A stretch of DNA of 51,658 nt from CAYWMD01 sp964458575 (lineage in GTDB: Bacteria; Verrucomicrobiota; Verrucomicrobiia; Limisphaerales; JADLHS01), in NCBI GenBank assembly GCA_964458575.1, contig CAYWMD010000050.1:1-51658 (forward strand), written 5' to 3'. The notes beneath the pieces are model-generated. The model was given only the letters and a program-made list of their open reading frames with translations. It was not told where the DNA came from and made no database searches. The first letter of the stretch is position 1, and each line of letters starts with the position of its first letter. This document shows, one piece after another, positions 1-7,268 of the stretch. A program made the position numbers and the translations under genes.

Positions 1-885
1 TACATCACCGGCATCCGCCTGTTTGGGAAACGCATGCCCGGAGTGCCGCTGGTCGGATTGTTCGAGACCGCGTTCTACCAGTTCGCGCCCGAGGCCATGA
101 TGCGTTACGCCGTGCCGCAAGCCTGGCACGACATCGGCATCCGCCGCTGGGGTTTTCATGGTGCGAGCCACAAGTTCATCGCCGAACGTTCGGCGGAATT
201 GCTCGGCCGAAACGACGTTGCTGAACGTGTCCGCAAACTCTACGTGGACGGCGGCAAAACTCCCGTGAACGAACCGGCGCTCCGCGTTATTTCCTGTCAT
301 CTCGGCGGCAGTTCGAGCATCACGGGGATCCGCAACGGCGTCGCCATCGGCAACAGCATGGGCATGAGCCCGCAATCGGGGTTGCCGCACAATAACCGCG
401 TGGGAGACCTCGATTCTGAGGCCATCCCGTATGCCGTGAAAAAGCTGGGAATCACCAATGATGAAGCCCAACGGCAACTGACCAAGGAATCCGGCCTAAA
501 GGGCGTCAGTGGAATCTCAAATGACGTGCGTGATATCACGACCGCGGCGGAGCAGGGAAATAAAAGCGCGAGATTGGCGCTCAACGTTTTTATCTCCAGC
601 GCGCGTCATTGGATCGGCAGTTACTTTTTCGAAATGGGCGGCGCAGATGCGATCGTGTTTACCGCGGGCATCGGCGAAAACCGGACCGAACTCCGCGAAG
701 CGATTTGCGCGAACCTTGGCGGGCTGGGAATTGAATTGGATTCCGCTTTGAACGCCAACTCCCGCGCCACCGAAACGGTGATCAGCAAACCCACCTCGCG
801 CGTGAAGCTCATGGTTATTCCGACCAACGAAGAACTCGTCGTCGCGCGCGAAACCAAACGGCTATTGGAATTTTCCCGAAATTGA
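1..885 (+). CDS. ackA: Acetate kinase, 5'-truncated by the window edge
   Basis: The frame is open from base 1, so the true start lies outside; 294 residues of an expected ~400 are present. Acetate kinase transfers phosphate from acetyl phosphate (or another acyl phosphate) to ADP. Visible ASKHA-fold motifs are GFHGASH, a phosphate loop written CHLGGSSS, NNRVGDLD, FTAGIGENR and the C-terminal VIPTNEELVVARE. The loop and PQSGLPHNNR segments differ from housekeeping AckA, which fits a microcompartment-linked paralogue. It ends 34 nt before a BMC-H shell gene in the same direction. In PV-type BMC loci this enzyme is thought to recover ATP from the acyl phosphate made after the aldehyde dehydrogenase step. 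Substrate (acetyl, propionyl or lactyl phosphate) cannot be told from sequence. Confidence 0.93.
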   Translation, partial: YITGIRLFGKRMPGVPLVGLFETAFYQFAPEAMMRYAVPQAWHDIGIRRWGFHGASHKFIAERSAELLGRNDVAERVRKLYVDGGKTPVNEPALRVISCHLGGSSSITGIRNGVAIGNSMGMSPQSGLPHNNRVGDLDSEAIPYAVKKLGITNDEAQRQLTKESGLKGVSGISNDVRDITTAAEQGNKSARLALNVFISSARHWIGSYFFEMGGADAIVFTAGIGENRTELREAICANLGGLGIELDSALNANSRATETVISKPTSRVKLMVIPTNEELVVARETKRLLEFSRN

Positions 886-919
886 TTTCTCAACATTAAC
901 CAAGAAAGAAAACAAACAT

Positions 920-1201
920 ATGCCTCAAGCAATCGGACTCATTGAAACGCGCGGACTCGTGGCCCTCGTCGAGGGCACGGACGCGATGCTCAAGGCCGCC
1001 AATGTCGAACTCGTCGGCCCGATGACGCAGGTCGGCAATGCCCTCGTCACGGCGGTCGTCGTTGGCGACGTCGCGGCGGTCAAGGCCGCGACTGACGCCG
1101 GCGCGCAAGCCATCAAAGCCATCAAAGGCGAACTGGTCAGCGTGCACGTCATCGCCCGCCCGCACAGCGACGTGGACGCGGTGTTGCCGAAGAAGAAGTA
1201 A
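920..1201 (+). CDS. BMC-H hexameric microcompartment shell protein
   Basis: This 93-residue protein is a single BMC domain (PF00936), the size and sequence of canonical CsoS1A/PduA/EutM shell proteins. The opening AIGLIETRGLVALVEGTDAM and the later VSVHVIARPHSDVD are hallmark segments; VTAVVVGDV and the A-rich helix between them complete the fold. It would form hexagonal tiles making the flat facets of the shell. It is the only BMC-H gene in the window, although PV-type loci often carry two, so another may lie upstream beyond base 1. The start is the first ATG after a GAAAGAAAACAAAC leader, which is purine-rich but not a strong ribosome site. Confidence 0.97.
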   Translation: MPQAIGLIETRGLVALVEGTDAMLKAANVELVGPMTQVGNALVTAVVVGDVAAVKAATDAGAQAIKAIKGELVSVHVIARPHSDVDAVLPKKK

Positions 1202-1204
1202 GCG

Positions 1205-1271
1205 TGGCTGCGCTCGTAAGAGCGCGGCTGACCTACATCTAAAATGCGGCGCTCTTACGAGACGCCGCCAC
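1205..1271. repeat. Palindromic repeat element inside the BMC operon
   Basis: The 82-nt gap between the BMC-H and first BMC-P genes is almost entirely inverted repeat. CTCGTAAGAGCGC (1213-1225) pairs exactly with GCGCTCTTACGAG (1249-1261), and the pairing extends imperfectly outward through GTGGC and GCCAC. The left arm is itself a small hairpin (GCGCTC-GTAA-GAGCGC). It resembles a REP or miniature palindromic element rather than a terminator, since no T-run follows and the operon continues. A role in RNA processing or setting the high BMC-H to BMC-P ratio is possible but inferred. Confidence 0.75.
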
Positions 1272-1283
1272 AAAGGCAAAACT

Positions 1284-1598
1284 ATGTTCCTCGCCAAAGT
1301 CGAAGGTTCGGTGGTCGCGACCAAGAAGGACGCGTCTATGAGCGGGCGCAAACTGCTCTTACTCCGCCCGCAACTCGTGGACGAGAAAGACCCGACGAAG
1401 TTCCGTGCCGGCGTGAACACCATCGTGGCCGTGGACTGCCTCGGCGCAGGCATCGGCGAAATGGTGATGTTCACACAGGGTAGTTCGGCCCGCCTCGCGC
1501 CGGGCATGAAAGACGCGCCGGTGGACGCCGTCATCATCGGCATCGTGGATGTAGTGGATGTTTTCGGAAAGCAGATCTACAGCGGCAAGGCCAGTTAA
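1284..1598 (+). CDS. BMC-P pentameric vertex protein (EutN/CcmL family), copy 1
   Basis: This 104-residue protein belongs to the EutN/CcmL family (PF03319), which caps the twelve vertices of a microcompartment shell as pentamers. The opening MFLAKVEGSVVATKKD and closing VDAVIIGIVDVVDVF are typical, as is the central AVDCLGAGIGEMVMFTQGSS. The ATG at 1284 lies just downstream of the palindromic repeat; a longer open frame upstream is an out-of-frame shadow of the BMC-H gene. The family usually spans 85-110 residues, so length is normal. It is followed after 19 nt by the aldehyde dehydrogenase gene. Of the three BMC-P copies here this one has the most ordinary sequence. Confidence 0.96.
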   Translation: MFLAKVEGSVVATKKDASMSGRKLLLLRPQLVDEKDPTKFRAGVNTIVAVDCLGAGIGEMVMFTQGSSARLAPGMKDAPVDAVIIGIVDVVDVFGKQIYSGKAS

Positions 1599-1617
1599 CC
1601 GCAACTGAATCATTTGT

Positions 1618-3141
1618 ATGAGCGCAGTGAACGAAACTTTAATCCGTGACGTGGTGGCCGAAGTGCTCGGCCGCATCGGCGGCGCGACGACAACCACAAC
1701 TAGACCAGCGGCCACACCCGCTCCGAGCGCGCCGGCCGCTGCGCCGAAAAGTGATTCATGTGGTTGCAGCGCGAAGAAGTCTTCAACGGCTGCTCCAGCA
1801 TTGCGTGGCAAATTCGGCGTGTTCGCGACGGCGGATGAAGCTTGTGCGGCGGCGCAGGAAGCATTTTTGCAGCTTCAGCAAAAAGGCATGGCCGCCCGGC
1901 GCAAGATCGAAGAAATCGTCAAGACTCTGGCGGAGAAAAATAAAGTGCCGTGGGGAACAATTGAATTTGAAGAAACCAAGATCGGCAGTCTGCCGCATAA
2001 AATCGCCAAGCTGGAGTTAATCAAGCTAGTGCCCGGAGTAGATTGGTTGCGTCCGGACGCCCGGAGCGGTGACCACGGCATCACGTTGGAGGAATACACG
2101 CCGTTCGGTGTGGTCGGTGCGATTACACCCAGCACGCACTCGATTCCCACGTTGAGCGGCAACATCGTGAACATTGTCGCCGCCGGAAACGCAGTCGTGT
2201 TCAACGCGCATCCGAACGCGGCCAAATGCGCGGCGGTGGCGGTGCGGGCTTACAACGAAGCCATTTATCGCGAGACCGGCATCGAGAACATCGCCTGCAT
2301 TATCGAAACGCCGACGCTTGAGTCCTTCAACGCGCTTTGCAAAAGCGAAAACACGCGCCTCTTGCTCGTTACCGGTGGACCCGCTGTCGTGAAGGCGGCG
2401 ATGCAAACCGGCAAACGCGCCATTTGCGCCGGCCCGGGCAATCCGCCGGTGTTTGTGGACGACACCTGCTGCACGACCCGCGCGGCCAAGGCGATCATTT
2501 CCGGTGCGGCGTTCGACAACAATCTGCTTTGCATCGGTGAAAAACAGGTTTTCGTTCTGGATCACGTGGCCGACAAATTGATGCAGCGCATGTCCGAGAA
2601 CGGCGCGGTGAAATTGAATTCTGCGCAGTTGGAAAAGCTCACGAAGGCGGCCTTCACATTCAAGGAAGGCCAGGGCGGCGGTTGCGCTCATGCCAGCGTG
2701 AACAAGGAGCTCATCGGCAAGGACGCAGCTGTGTTGGCCCAAGCGGCGTCCGTAAACGTGCCCGCTGACACGCAGCTCTTGTTCGCGGAAACTGATGTGA
2801 ACCATCCGTTCGTGCAGGAGGAGCAAATGATGCCGATGCTGCCCATCGTGCGCGTGAAAAGCGCCGAAGAAGGCATCGCGCTGTCGCTGCAATCCGAACA
2901 CAACTACAAGCACACCGCTGTCATTCACTCGCACGATGTCGAGAACATCACCGCGATGGGGCGAGCGTTGGACACGACGCTGTTCGTAAAGAACGGACCG
3001 TCACCTGCCGGTCTCGGTCTCGGCGGCGAAGGTTATTTGAGTTTCTCCATCGCCACGCCTACGGGCGAAGGCATCACGAATCCGCGCACGTTCACGCGCG
3101 TTCGCCGCTGCGTGATGGTGGATAATTTGAGGATTTATTGA
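1618..3141 (+). CDS. CoA-acylating aldehyde dehydrogenase with encapsulation peptide
   Basis: This 507-residue PduP/EutE-like enzyme oxidises an aldehyde to acyl-CoA with NAD+. The catalytic cysteine is Cys305 in NNLLCIGEKQ; ITPSTHSIPT (near 170-178) and VTGGPAVVKAA belong to the ALDH fold. Residues 1-20 (NETLIRDVVAEVLGRI) form a likely amphipathic helix followed by a Thr/Ala/Pro-rich linker to about residue 60, which is the usual build of a BMC encapsulation peptide. The linker holds an unusual SCGCS cluster (Cys48, Cys50). In PV-type loci the substrate is probably lactaldehyde from fucose or rhamnose cleavage; this is inferred from the neighbouring aldolase. It sits 3 nt before the second BMC-P gene. 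Confidence 0.95.
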   Translation: MSAVNETLIRDVVAEVLGRIGGATTTTTRPAATPAPSAPAAAPKSDSCGCSAKKSSTAAPALRGKFGVFATADEACAAAQEAFLQLQQKGMAARRKIEEIVKTLAEKNKVPWGTIEFEETKIGSLPHKIAKLELIKLVPGVDWLRPDARSGDHGITLEEYTPFGVVGAITPSTHSIPTLSGNIVNIVAAGNAVVFNAHPNAAKCAAVAVRAYNEAIYRETGIENIACIIETPTLESFNALCKSENTRLLLVTGGPAVVKAAMQTGKRAICAGPGNPPVFVDDTCCTTRAAKAIISGAAFDNNLLCIGEKQVFVLDHVADKLMQRMSENGAVKLNSAQLEKLTKAAFTFKEGQGGGCAHASVNKELIGKDAAVLAQAASVNVPADTQLLFAETDVNHPFVQEEQMMPMLPIVRVKSAEEGIALSLQSEHNYKHTAVIHSHDVENITAMGRALDTTLFVKNGPSPAGLGLGGEGYLSFSIATPTGEGITNPRTFTRVRRCVMVDNLRIY

Positions 3142-3144
3142 GTC

Positions 3145-3423
3145 ATGTTACTCGCACGCGTCGAAGGCAACATAGTCGCGACCCGCAAGCATCCGAGCTT
3201 GGAAGGGTGGCGGCTCGTCGTTTGCCAACCGATCAGCGCGGCGGGCGAAGCGGAAGGTTCACCGCAGGTGGCGATTGATGCGCACGGCGCGGGCATGCAT
3301 CAACAAGTGGTGATCTCGTCAGATGGTGCGGCGGCGCGAAATGCGGTTGGCGACCAGAAAAGTCCCGTGCGCTGGTTGGTCATTGGTGTGGTGGACGAAC
3401 ATGAACCGGGAGTGCGCGTATGA
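3145..3423 (+). CDS. BMC-P pentameric vertex protein, copy 2
   Basis: This 92-residue EutN/CcmL-family protein opens with LLARVEGNIVATRKHPSLEG and ends with SPVRWLVIGVVDEHEP, both matching the family. The central DAHGAGMHQQVVISSDGAAAR replaces the usual LGAGxGExVLxxxGSAAR, so the loop near the pentamer pore is altered. It starts 3 nt after the dehydrogenase stop and overlaps the next gene by 4 nt (ATGA), implying translational coupling. Carrying three different BMC-P genes is characteristic of PV-type loci and suggests mixed or specialised vertices. Confidence 0.94.
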   Translation: MLLARVEGNIVATRKHPSLEGWRLVVCQPISAAGEAEGSPQVAIDAHGAGMHQQVVISSDGAAARNAVGDQKSPVRWLVIGVVDEHEPGVRV

Positions 3424-3722
3424 AACTCGGCTCTGTTGTTGGCCGCGTGACTTTAAACCGCACCGTTCCGGCGCTCGAAGGCGGGCGATTTCTCATCGTC
3501 AGCCCGTTTGCGCGCGAACAATACGAGCGCGGCCTGGATGCTCCGGTCAGCTTCGGCAAAGATCCAAGTTTGGTGGTTTACGACGACATCGGTGGCGGTG
3601 TGAAGCAAGTGATTGGCTACGTTGAAGGCCGCGAGGCGGCGCAGCCGTTTGCGCAACCGACACCGGTGGATGCGATCAACGTCGCGCTTGTGGATGAACT
3701 CTTTTATTCGCCGTTCAAATGA
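3420..3722 (+). CDS. BMC-P pentameric vertex protein, copy 3
   Basis: This 100-residue protein is a third EutN/CcmL-family member. MKLGSVVGRVTLNRTVPALEG is the family N-terminus, and VDAINVALVDELFY the C-terminal strand. The middle (SPFAREQYERG and SLVVYDDIGGGVKQVIGYVEG) is the most divergent of the three copies, keeping only GGGVKQVIG in place of the usual GAGxGxxVL. Both ends overlap neighbours by 4 nt (ATGA at 3420 and 3719), so it is tightly coupled to copy 2 and to the aldolase. This suits a low-abundance vertex part made at a fixed ratio. Confidence 0.93.
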   Translation: MKLGSVVGRVTLNRTVPALEGGRFLIVSPFAREQYERGLDAPVSFGKDPSLVVYDDIGGGVKQVIGYVEGREAAQPFAQPTPVDAINVALVDELFYSPFK

Positions 3723-4771
3723 AAAACGTCATCAGTGTTCGGGATCTGGAAGACATGGTGCGGAAGGGGCAGGATGTTCGAAACCTGCCGCCCGAGGCGA
3801 TTCTTACGCCGTCCGCGCGCGACTATTTGCTGGAGTTAGAAACCAGTGGCGGCGCCAAGGGCCGACATGTAAACGCGGCCACGGGCAACCAAGCGGCAGC
3901 GCCTGCCAAGCCGCTGACCTCCAAGTCGTCGAAAGCCGAGTTGGAGGCGTTCTTCAACTCGCCTTACGCGCTCACGTTGAAGGAACAGCTTTGCGACATC
4001 GGCCGGCGGCTGTGGGGGCGCGCCTACGTGGACGGTAATGGCGGAAACATCGCGATCAAAGTCGGAGAGGACATCGCGCTCTGCACGCCGACCCTGGTCA
4101 GCAAAGGCTTCATGAAGCCGGAGGACATGTGCTTGGTGGATTTCGAGGGCAATCAACTCGCCGGCACCAAAAAGCGCACGAGCGAAATCTTGATGCATTT
4201 GCAAATCATGAAGCGACAGCCAAAAGCGGTTGCGACGTGTCATTGCCATCCGCCTTACAGCACCGGTTTCGCGGTGGCGGGACTTGTGCCGCCAACGTGC
4301 ATGATTCCCGAATATGAAGTGTTCGCGAGCGTGGCCGTCGCGCCGTATCGCACGCCGGGCACGCCGGAAATGGGCAAGCTCGTTGCCGACCTGGTGGACA
4401 AGCACAACACGATTTTGATGGCGAACCACGGCGTCGTTTCCTGGAGTCACAACAACGTCGAGGACGCTTACTTCAAGATGGAAATCCTGGAGGCGTATTG
4501 CCGCACGGTGCTGGTGACTGCGCAACTTGGCGTTCCGCCGCAAACCATGACGCCGGGGCAGCTTCAGGATTTGCTCAAGATCAAACAAAGCCTGGGCATC
4601 CCCGATCCGCGGCATGGCTTGAAGGAATGTGAATTGTGCGACAATGACGAGTGGCGTCCGGGCGTGACCTGCGCCGTGCCGCCAAAGGAAACGCCGACGA
4701 CGGGTTTTGACGCCGAAGCTGAAGCAGCGGTGCAAGCCATCACTGACCAAATCATGTCGCAGATGAAGTAA
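3719..4771 (+). CDS. Class II aldolase (fuculose/rhamnulose-1-phosphate type), BMC cargo
   Basis: This 350-residue protein is a zinc-dependent class II aldolase/adducin-family enzyme that would split a 1-phosphate ketose into dihydroxyacetone phosphate and lactaldehyde. Metal ligands are visible as His175 and His177 in CHCHPP and His237 in ANHGVV; Glu156 in RTSEILMH is the likely catalytic acid. The catalytic domain starts near residue 75. Residues 5-40 (ISVRDLEDMVRKGQDVR onward) form a helical extension with an Ala-rich linker, probably an encapsulation peptide. The C-terminus adds a Cys-bearing tail (CELC, later TC) not needed for the fold. Exact sugar specificity is not readable from sequence. 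Confidence 0.92.
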   Translation: MKNVISVRDLEDMVRKGQDVRNLPPEAILTPSARDYLLELETSGGAKGRHVNAATGNQAAAPAKPLTSKSSKAELEAFFNSPYALTLKEQLCDIGRRLWGRAYVDGNGGNIAIKVGEDIALCTPTLVSKGFMKPEDMCLVDFEGNQLAGTKKRTSEILMHLQIMKRQPKAVATCHCHPPYSTGFAVAGLVPPTCMIPEYEVFASVAVAPYRTPGTPEMGKLVADLVDKHNTILMANHGVVSWSHNNVEDAYFKMEILEAYCRTVLVTAQLGVPPQTMTPGQLQDLLKIKQSLGIPDPRHGLKECELCDNDEWRPGVTCAVPPKETPTTGFDAEAEAAVQAITDQIMSQMK

Positions 4772-4787
4772 CTTCTGATTTCTCTCT

Positions 4788-6071
4788 GTGAAATCTCTCG
4801 ACCAAAAACTTGCTGAAGTAAGGGCCAACCGCGCTTCGCGCGCTTTCATCATTGCGGATGCGAAGGATGCGGACATGGCTTTTGGTGTGCGCGCACCCGG
4901 GCCGCGCAGCTATCTCGCGAAACACGGCGAGCGACCGGCGCGGTTTTCGCCCGAAGTCTGGACGCGCGGTGAGTTTGGCTACCGCAACCTGCCGGAGTTT
5001 CTCGACATCATTCGCGAGGTCACGCATCAGGGCTTGATTGACATCATGCTGATGTCCGCCTACGTGAACGAACAGCTCACGATCAAGGAGGGACTGTTCA
5101 AGAATTCCCACGTCACGCCCGCCGCGCGCGCGAACGACACCACGGACGTTTGGGCCGTGCGACACGGCTGCTACACGCGCGAGCCGTCGCAGCCGTTTCG
5201 TTCGGCAAGCATTGATCATATTCAGTGCGGCGAAGTCGAGTGCGAACGGGACGGCAGCAATAATTTCCCCGGTGCGAACCTGGGTCTTTACTCCATTACC
5301 TACGTCAACGACCTCGAACAAGACCGCGAGGCGCTGCTTTGGTACAAGGAATTTCGCGAGGAAGCCGAGCGGAAAAGCTTCCGGCATTTCCTCGAAGTGT
5401 TCGATCCCAACGTGGACAGCGGCGTCGCGCCCGAAAAGCTGGGCGAATTTATCAACGACAACATCCTCCGCACGCTGGCGGGAGTGCCGGAATCAGGTCG
5501 CCCCGTTTTCCTGAAGATCGTCTATCACGGCCCGAAGGCGATGGAGGAATTGGCGCAATACGATCCCAACCTGGTCGTGGGCATCCTCGGTGGCAGCGCT
5601 GGAACGACGTATGACGCGTTTCGCTTAATCCACGACGCGCAAAAGTATGGCGCGCGCGTGGCGTTGTTCGGACGCAAAATCAATAACGCCGAGCACCAAC
5701 TCGCCTTCATCGAAATGCTGCGGCTGATCACGGACGGAAAAGTATCACCCGATGAAGCCGTGCGCGCCTACCACGGCGTGTTGCAGGGCAAAGGCATCAA
5801 ACCTCATCGTTCGCTCGAACAAGACCTGCAGCTCACCGATCAGGCGATGAGTTACGATGGCAGCGCCAGCCGGCGGGCAACCAGCATGCCGGCGGCGCGG
5901 ATGTCGGGCGCCCTGGCGACGCCTGCCGACCGTCAATCCACGGCCACTGAAAAATCCAGCCCGAAGGTAGACTGGCCCAAGCGGCCGGACGGCTCGCCGG
6001 ATTTTTCCTCGATGAGCCCGGCCCAGCGCCTCGCCTACGACACCTTTCGGTTGCAGCGAAGATTCGGTTGA
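4788..6071 (+). CDS. Uncharacterised TIM-barrel-like protein of the BMC operon
   Basis: This 427-residue protein starts at a GTG 16 nt after the aldolase stop. I do not recognise it as a named enzyme. Residues ~245-310 (VFLKIVYHGPKAMEEL, then VVGILGGSAGTTYDAF and ARVALFGRKI) look like the last strands and phosphate-binding loop of a TIM barrel, close in style to DhnA/LacD-type aldolases, so a sugar-phosphate aldolase or lyase is a guess. After ~residue 345 comes a low-complexity linker rich in Ala, Ser and Pro, then a short helical tail (MSPAQRLAYDTFRLQRRF) at the extreme C-terminus. That build resembles a C-terminal encapsulation peptide. Position at the operon end implies a role in the compartment or in feeding it. 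Confidence 0.75.
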   Translation: MKSLDQKLAEVRANRASRAFIIADAKDADMAFGVRAPGPRSYLAKHGERPARFSPEVWTRGEFGYRNLPEFLDIIREVTHQGLIDIMLMSAYVNEQLTIKEGLFKNSHVTPAARANDTTDVWAVRHGCYTREPSQPFRSASIDHIQCGEVECERDGSNNFPGANLGLYSITYVNDLEQDREALLWYKEFREEAERKSFRHFLEVFDPNVDSGVAPEKLGEFINDNILRTLAGVPESGRPVFLKIVYHGPKAMEELAQYDPNLVVGILGGSAGTTYDAFRLIHDAQKYGARVALFGRKINNAEHQLAFIEMLRLITDGKVSPDEAVRAYHGVLQGKGIKPHRSLEQDLQLTDQAMSYDGSASRRATSMPAARMSGALATPADRQSTATEKSSPKVDWPKRPDGSPDFSSMSPAQRLAYDTFRLQRRFG

Positions 6072-6078
6072 GGGCTCG

Positions 6079-7266
6079 CTACCGGGTGGTTTCTTTGCCG
6101 GCTTTGATCTCGGCTTTAAACGCTTCGAGCGAGAGCCGGGGATTGCGCAGGTTGAACATTCGCTCGAGTTCCTCATCAATGACAACCACCGGCTTTTCCC
6201 GTCGCAACATGTCGGCGTCCAGGTCGCGGCGAAACCGATAGACGACTTCATGGAAGTAAAATCCTAGGAATGGAATCAAATTATCTCCGAACGAATCCCG
6301 GAACACGATGGCTTTGCCATGCGCATCATCGCACAAGGTGATCAAGGTTTGGGGGTCATGCCAAGGTTCGAGGAGCTTTGATTTGCCTGTGATTTGCCGG
6401 AGCGGAGCGACGGGAGGGCGGGGGACAATTGCAAACTGGCCGGCCTCCGGCTGCAATTGTCCCGCGAGCCGGGCCAAATCTCCCTGGCGGTCCGGCAGCG
6501 GTTTGCGTTCAAAGTCGTCCAGCGACATGGGCTGCAATCCGGGAATCTGGCGTTTAAGCGCCTTGATGATTTCCTGGCTGGCAATGAAGCCGCCATACGC
6601 GTTCCAATGCGTGTCGGTCAGGGGATAGACCAGCCCGTTTGATTTGGCGGCCAGCAGGGATGCGCGAAGGTCGAGCACTTCCACGGTCGAATGCGCCTTC
6701 ATGTGCGCGATGAACTGGTCAAGTTTCGAAGGCAGCGGCCCTTGCTTCAACCACTCGGGCAGGTGCTCGGGATAGACCGAGTGTTTGTCGGGCGGGACGA
6801 CGTAGATGTATTTGACGCCGAACGGTTCCAGCCAGTCGCGGCGGGCCTCGAGTAATCGCTGCCAGTCAATGAGGTCTTCCGGAGTCCAGCGCGACAGGCC
6901 CGTGTAATGTTCCGTCATTTGGTAGCTGGCCAGAAACAGCCAGCCGTTCCGGCCATTCATCACCGAACTGAAGGGGGCTTCGTGAAACAACGCGTGTTTC
7001 CATTCATTGTTCCAAGTCACCAGCAGTTTCCGAAACCCGAAATGGTCGTTGAAAAAGGCCTCCAGTCCGGCGATGAAAGCCTTGCTGCTTTTGAAGCCCG
7101 CGAATTCGGGGAAAGTGGCGAAGCGCCGGTTTTCGTTGGCAGGTGGAGTGGCGTCCCAATGGAACAGCGCATCCAGGCTCGGCAACCAAAGCACGCCGAG
7201 GAACAGCAGGACCAACAGCGCCCGGATGCCGCCGCGCGCTTTTTCACAAATGGTCGGAGTGTTCAT
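6079..7266 (-). CDS. AlgX/AlgJ-like SGNH polysaccharide O-acetyltransferase
   Basis: This 395-residue protein has one N-terminal membrane segment (IRALLVLLFLGVLWLPSL, about residues 15-32) and an extracytoplasmic SGNH/DHHW-type domain. Family marks are NGRNGWLFL, the DTHWN catalytic Asp-His motif in YPLTDTHWNAYGGF, and the nucleophile Ser in VFRDSFGDN. The frame is open 28 codons further upstream, but that stretch overlaps the preceding gene; the ATG at 7266 lies 2 nt after its stop codon. The partner AlgI-like gene is directly upstream in the same operon, so together they would move acetyl groups across the membrane onto an exported polysaccharide. Which polymer is acetylated is unknown; no polymerase genes are nearby. 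Confidence 0.9.
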   Translation of the reverse strand: MNTPTICEKARGGIRALLVLLFLGVLWLPSLDALFHWDATPPANENRRFATFPEFAGFKSSKAFIAGLEAFFNDHFGFRKLLVTWNNEWKHALFHEAPFSSVMNGRNGWLFLASYQMTEHYTGLSRWTPEDLIDWQRLLEARRDWLEPFGVKYIYVVPPDKHSVYPEHLPEWLKQGPLPSKLDQFIAHMKAHSTVEVLDLRASLLAAKSNGLVYPLTDTHWNAYGGFIASQEIIKALKRQIPGLQPMSLDDFERKPLPDRQGDLARLAGQLQPEAGQFAIVPRPPVAPLRQITGKSKLLEPWHDPQTLITLCDDAHGKAIVFRDSFGDNLIPFLGFYFHEVVYRFRRDLDADMLRREKPVVVIDEELERMFNLRNPRLSLEAFKAEIKAGKETTR

Positions 7267-7268
7267 GT

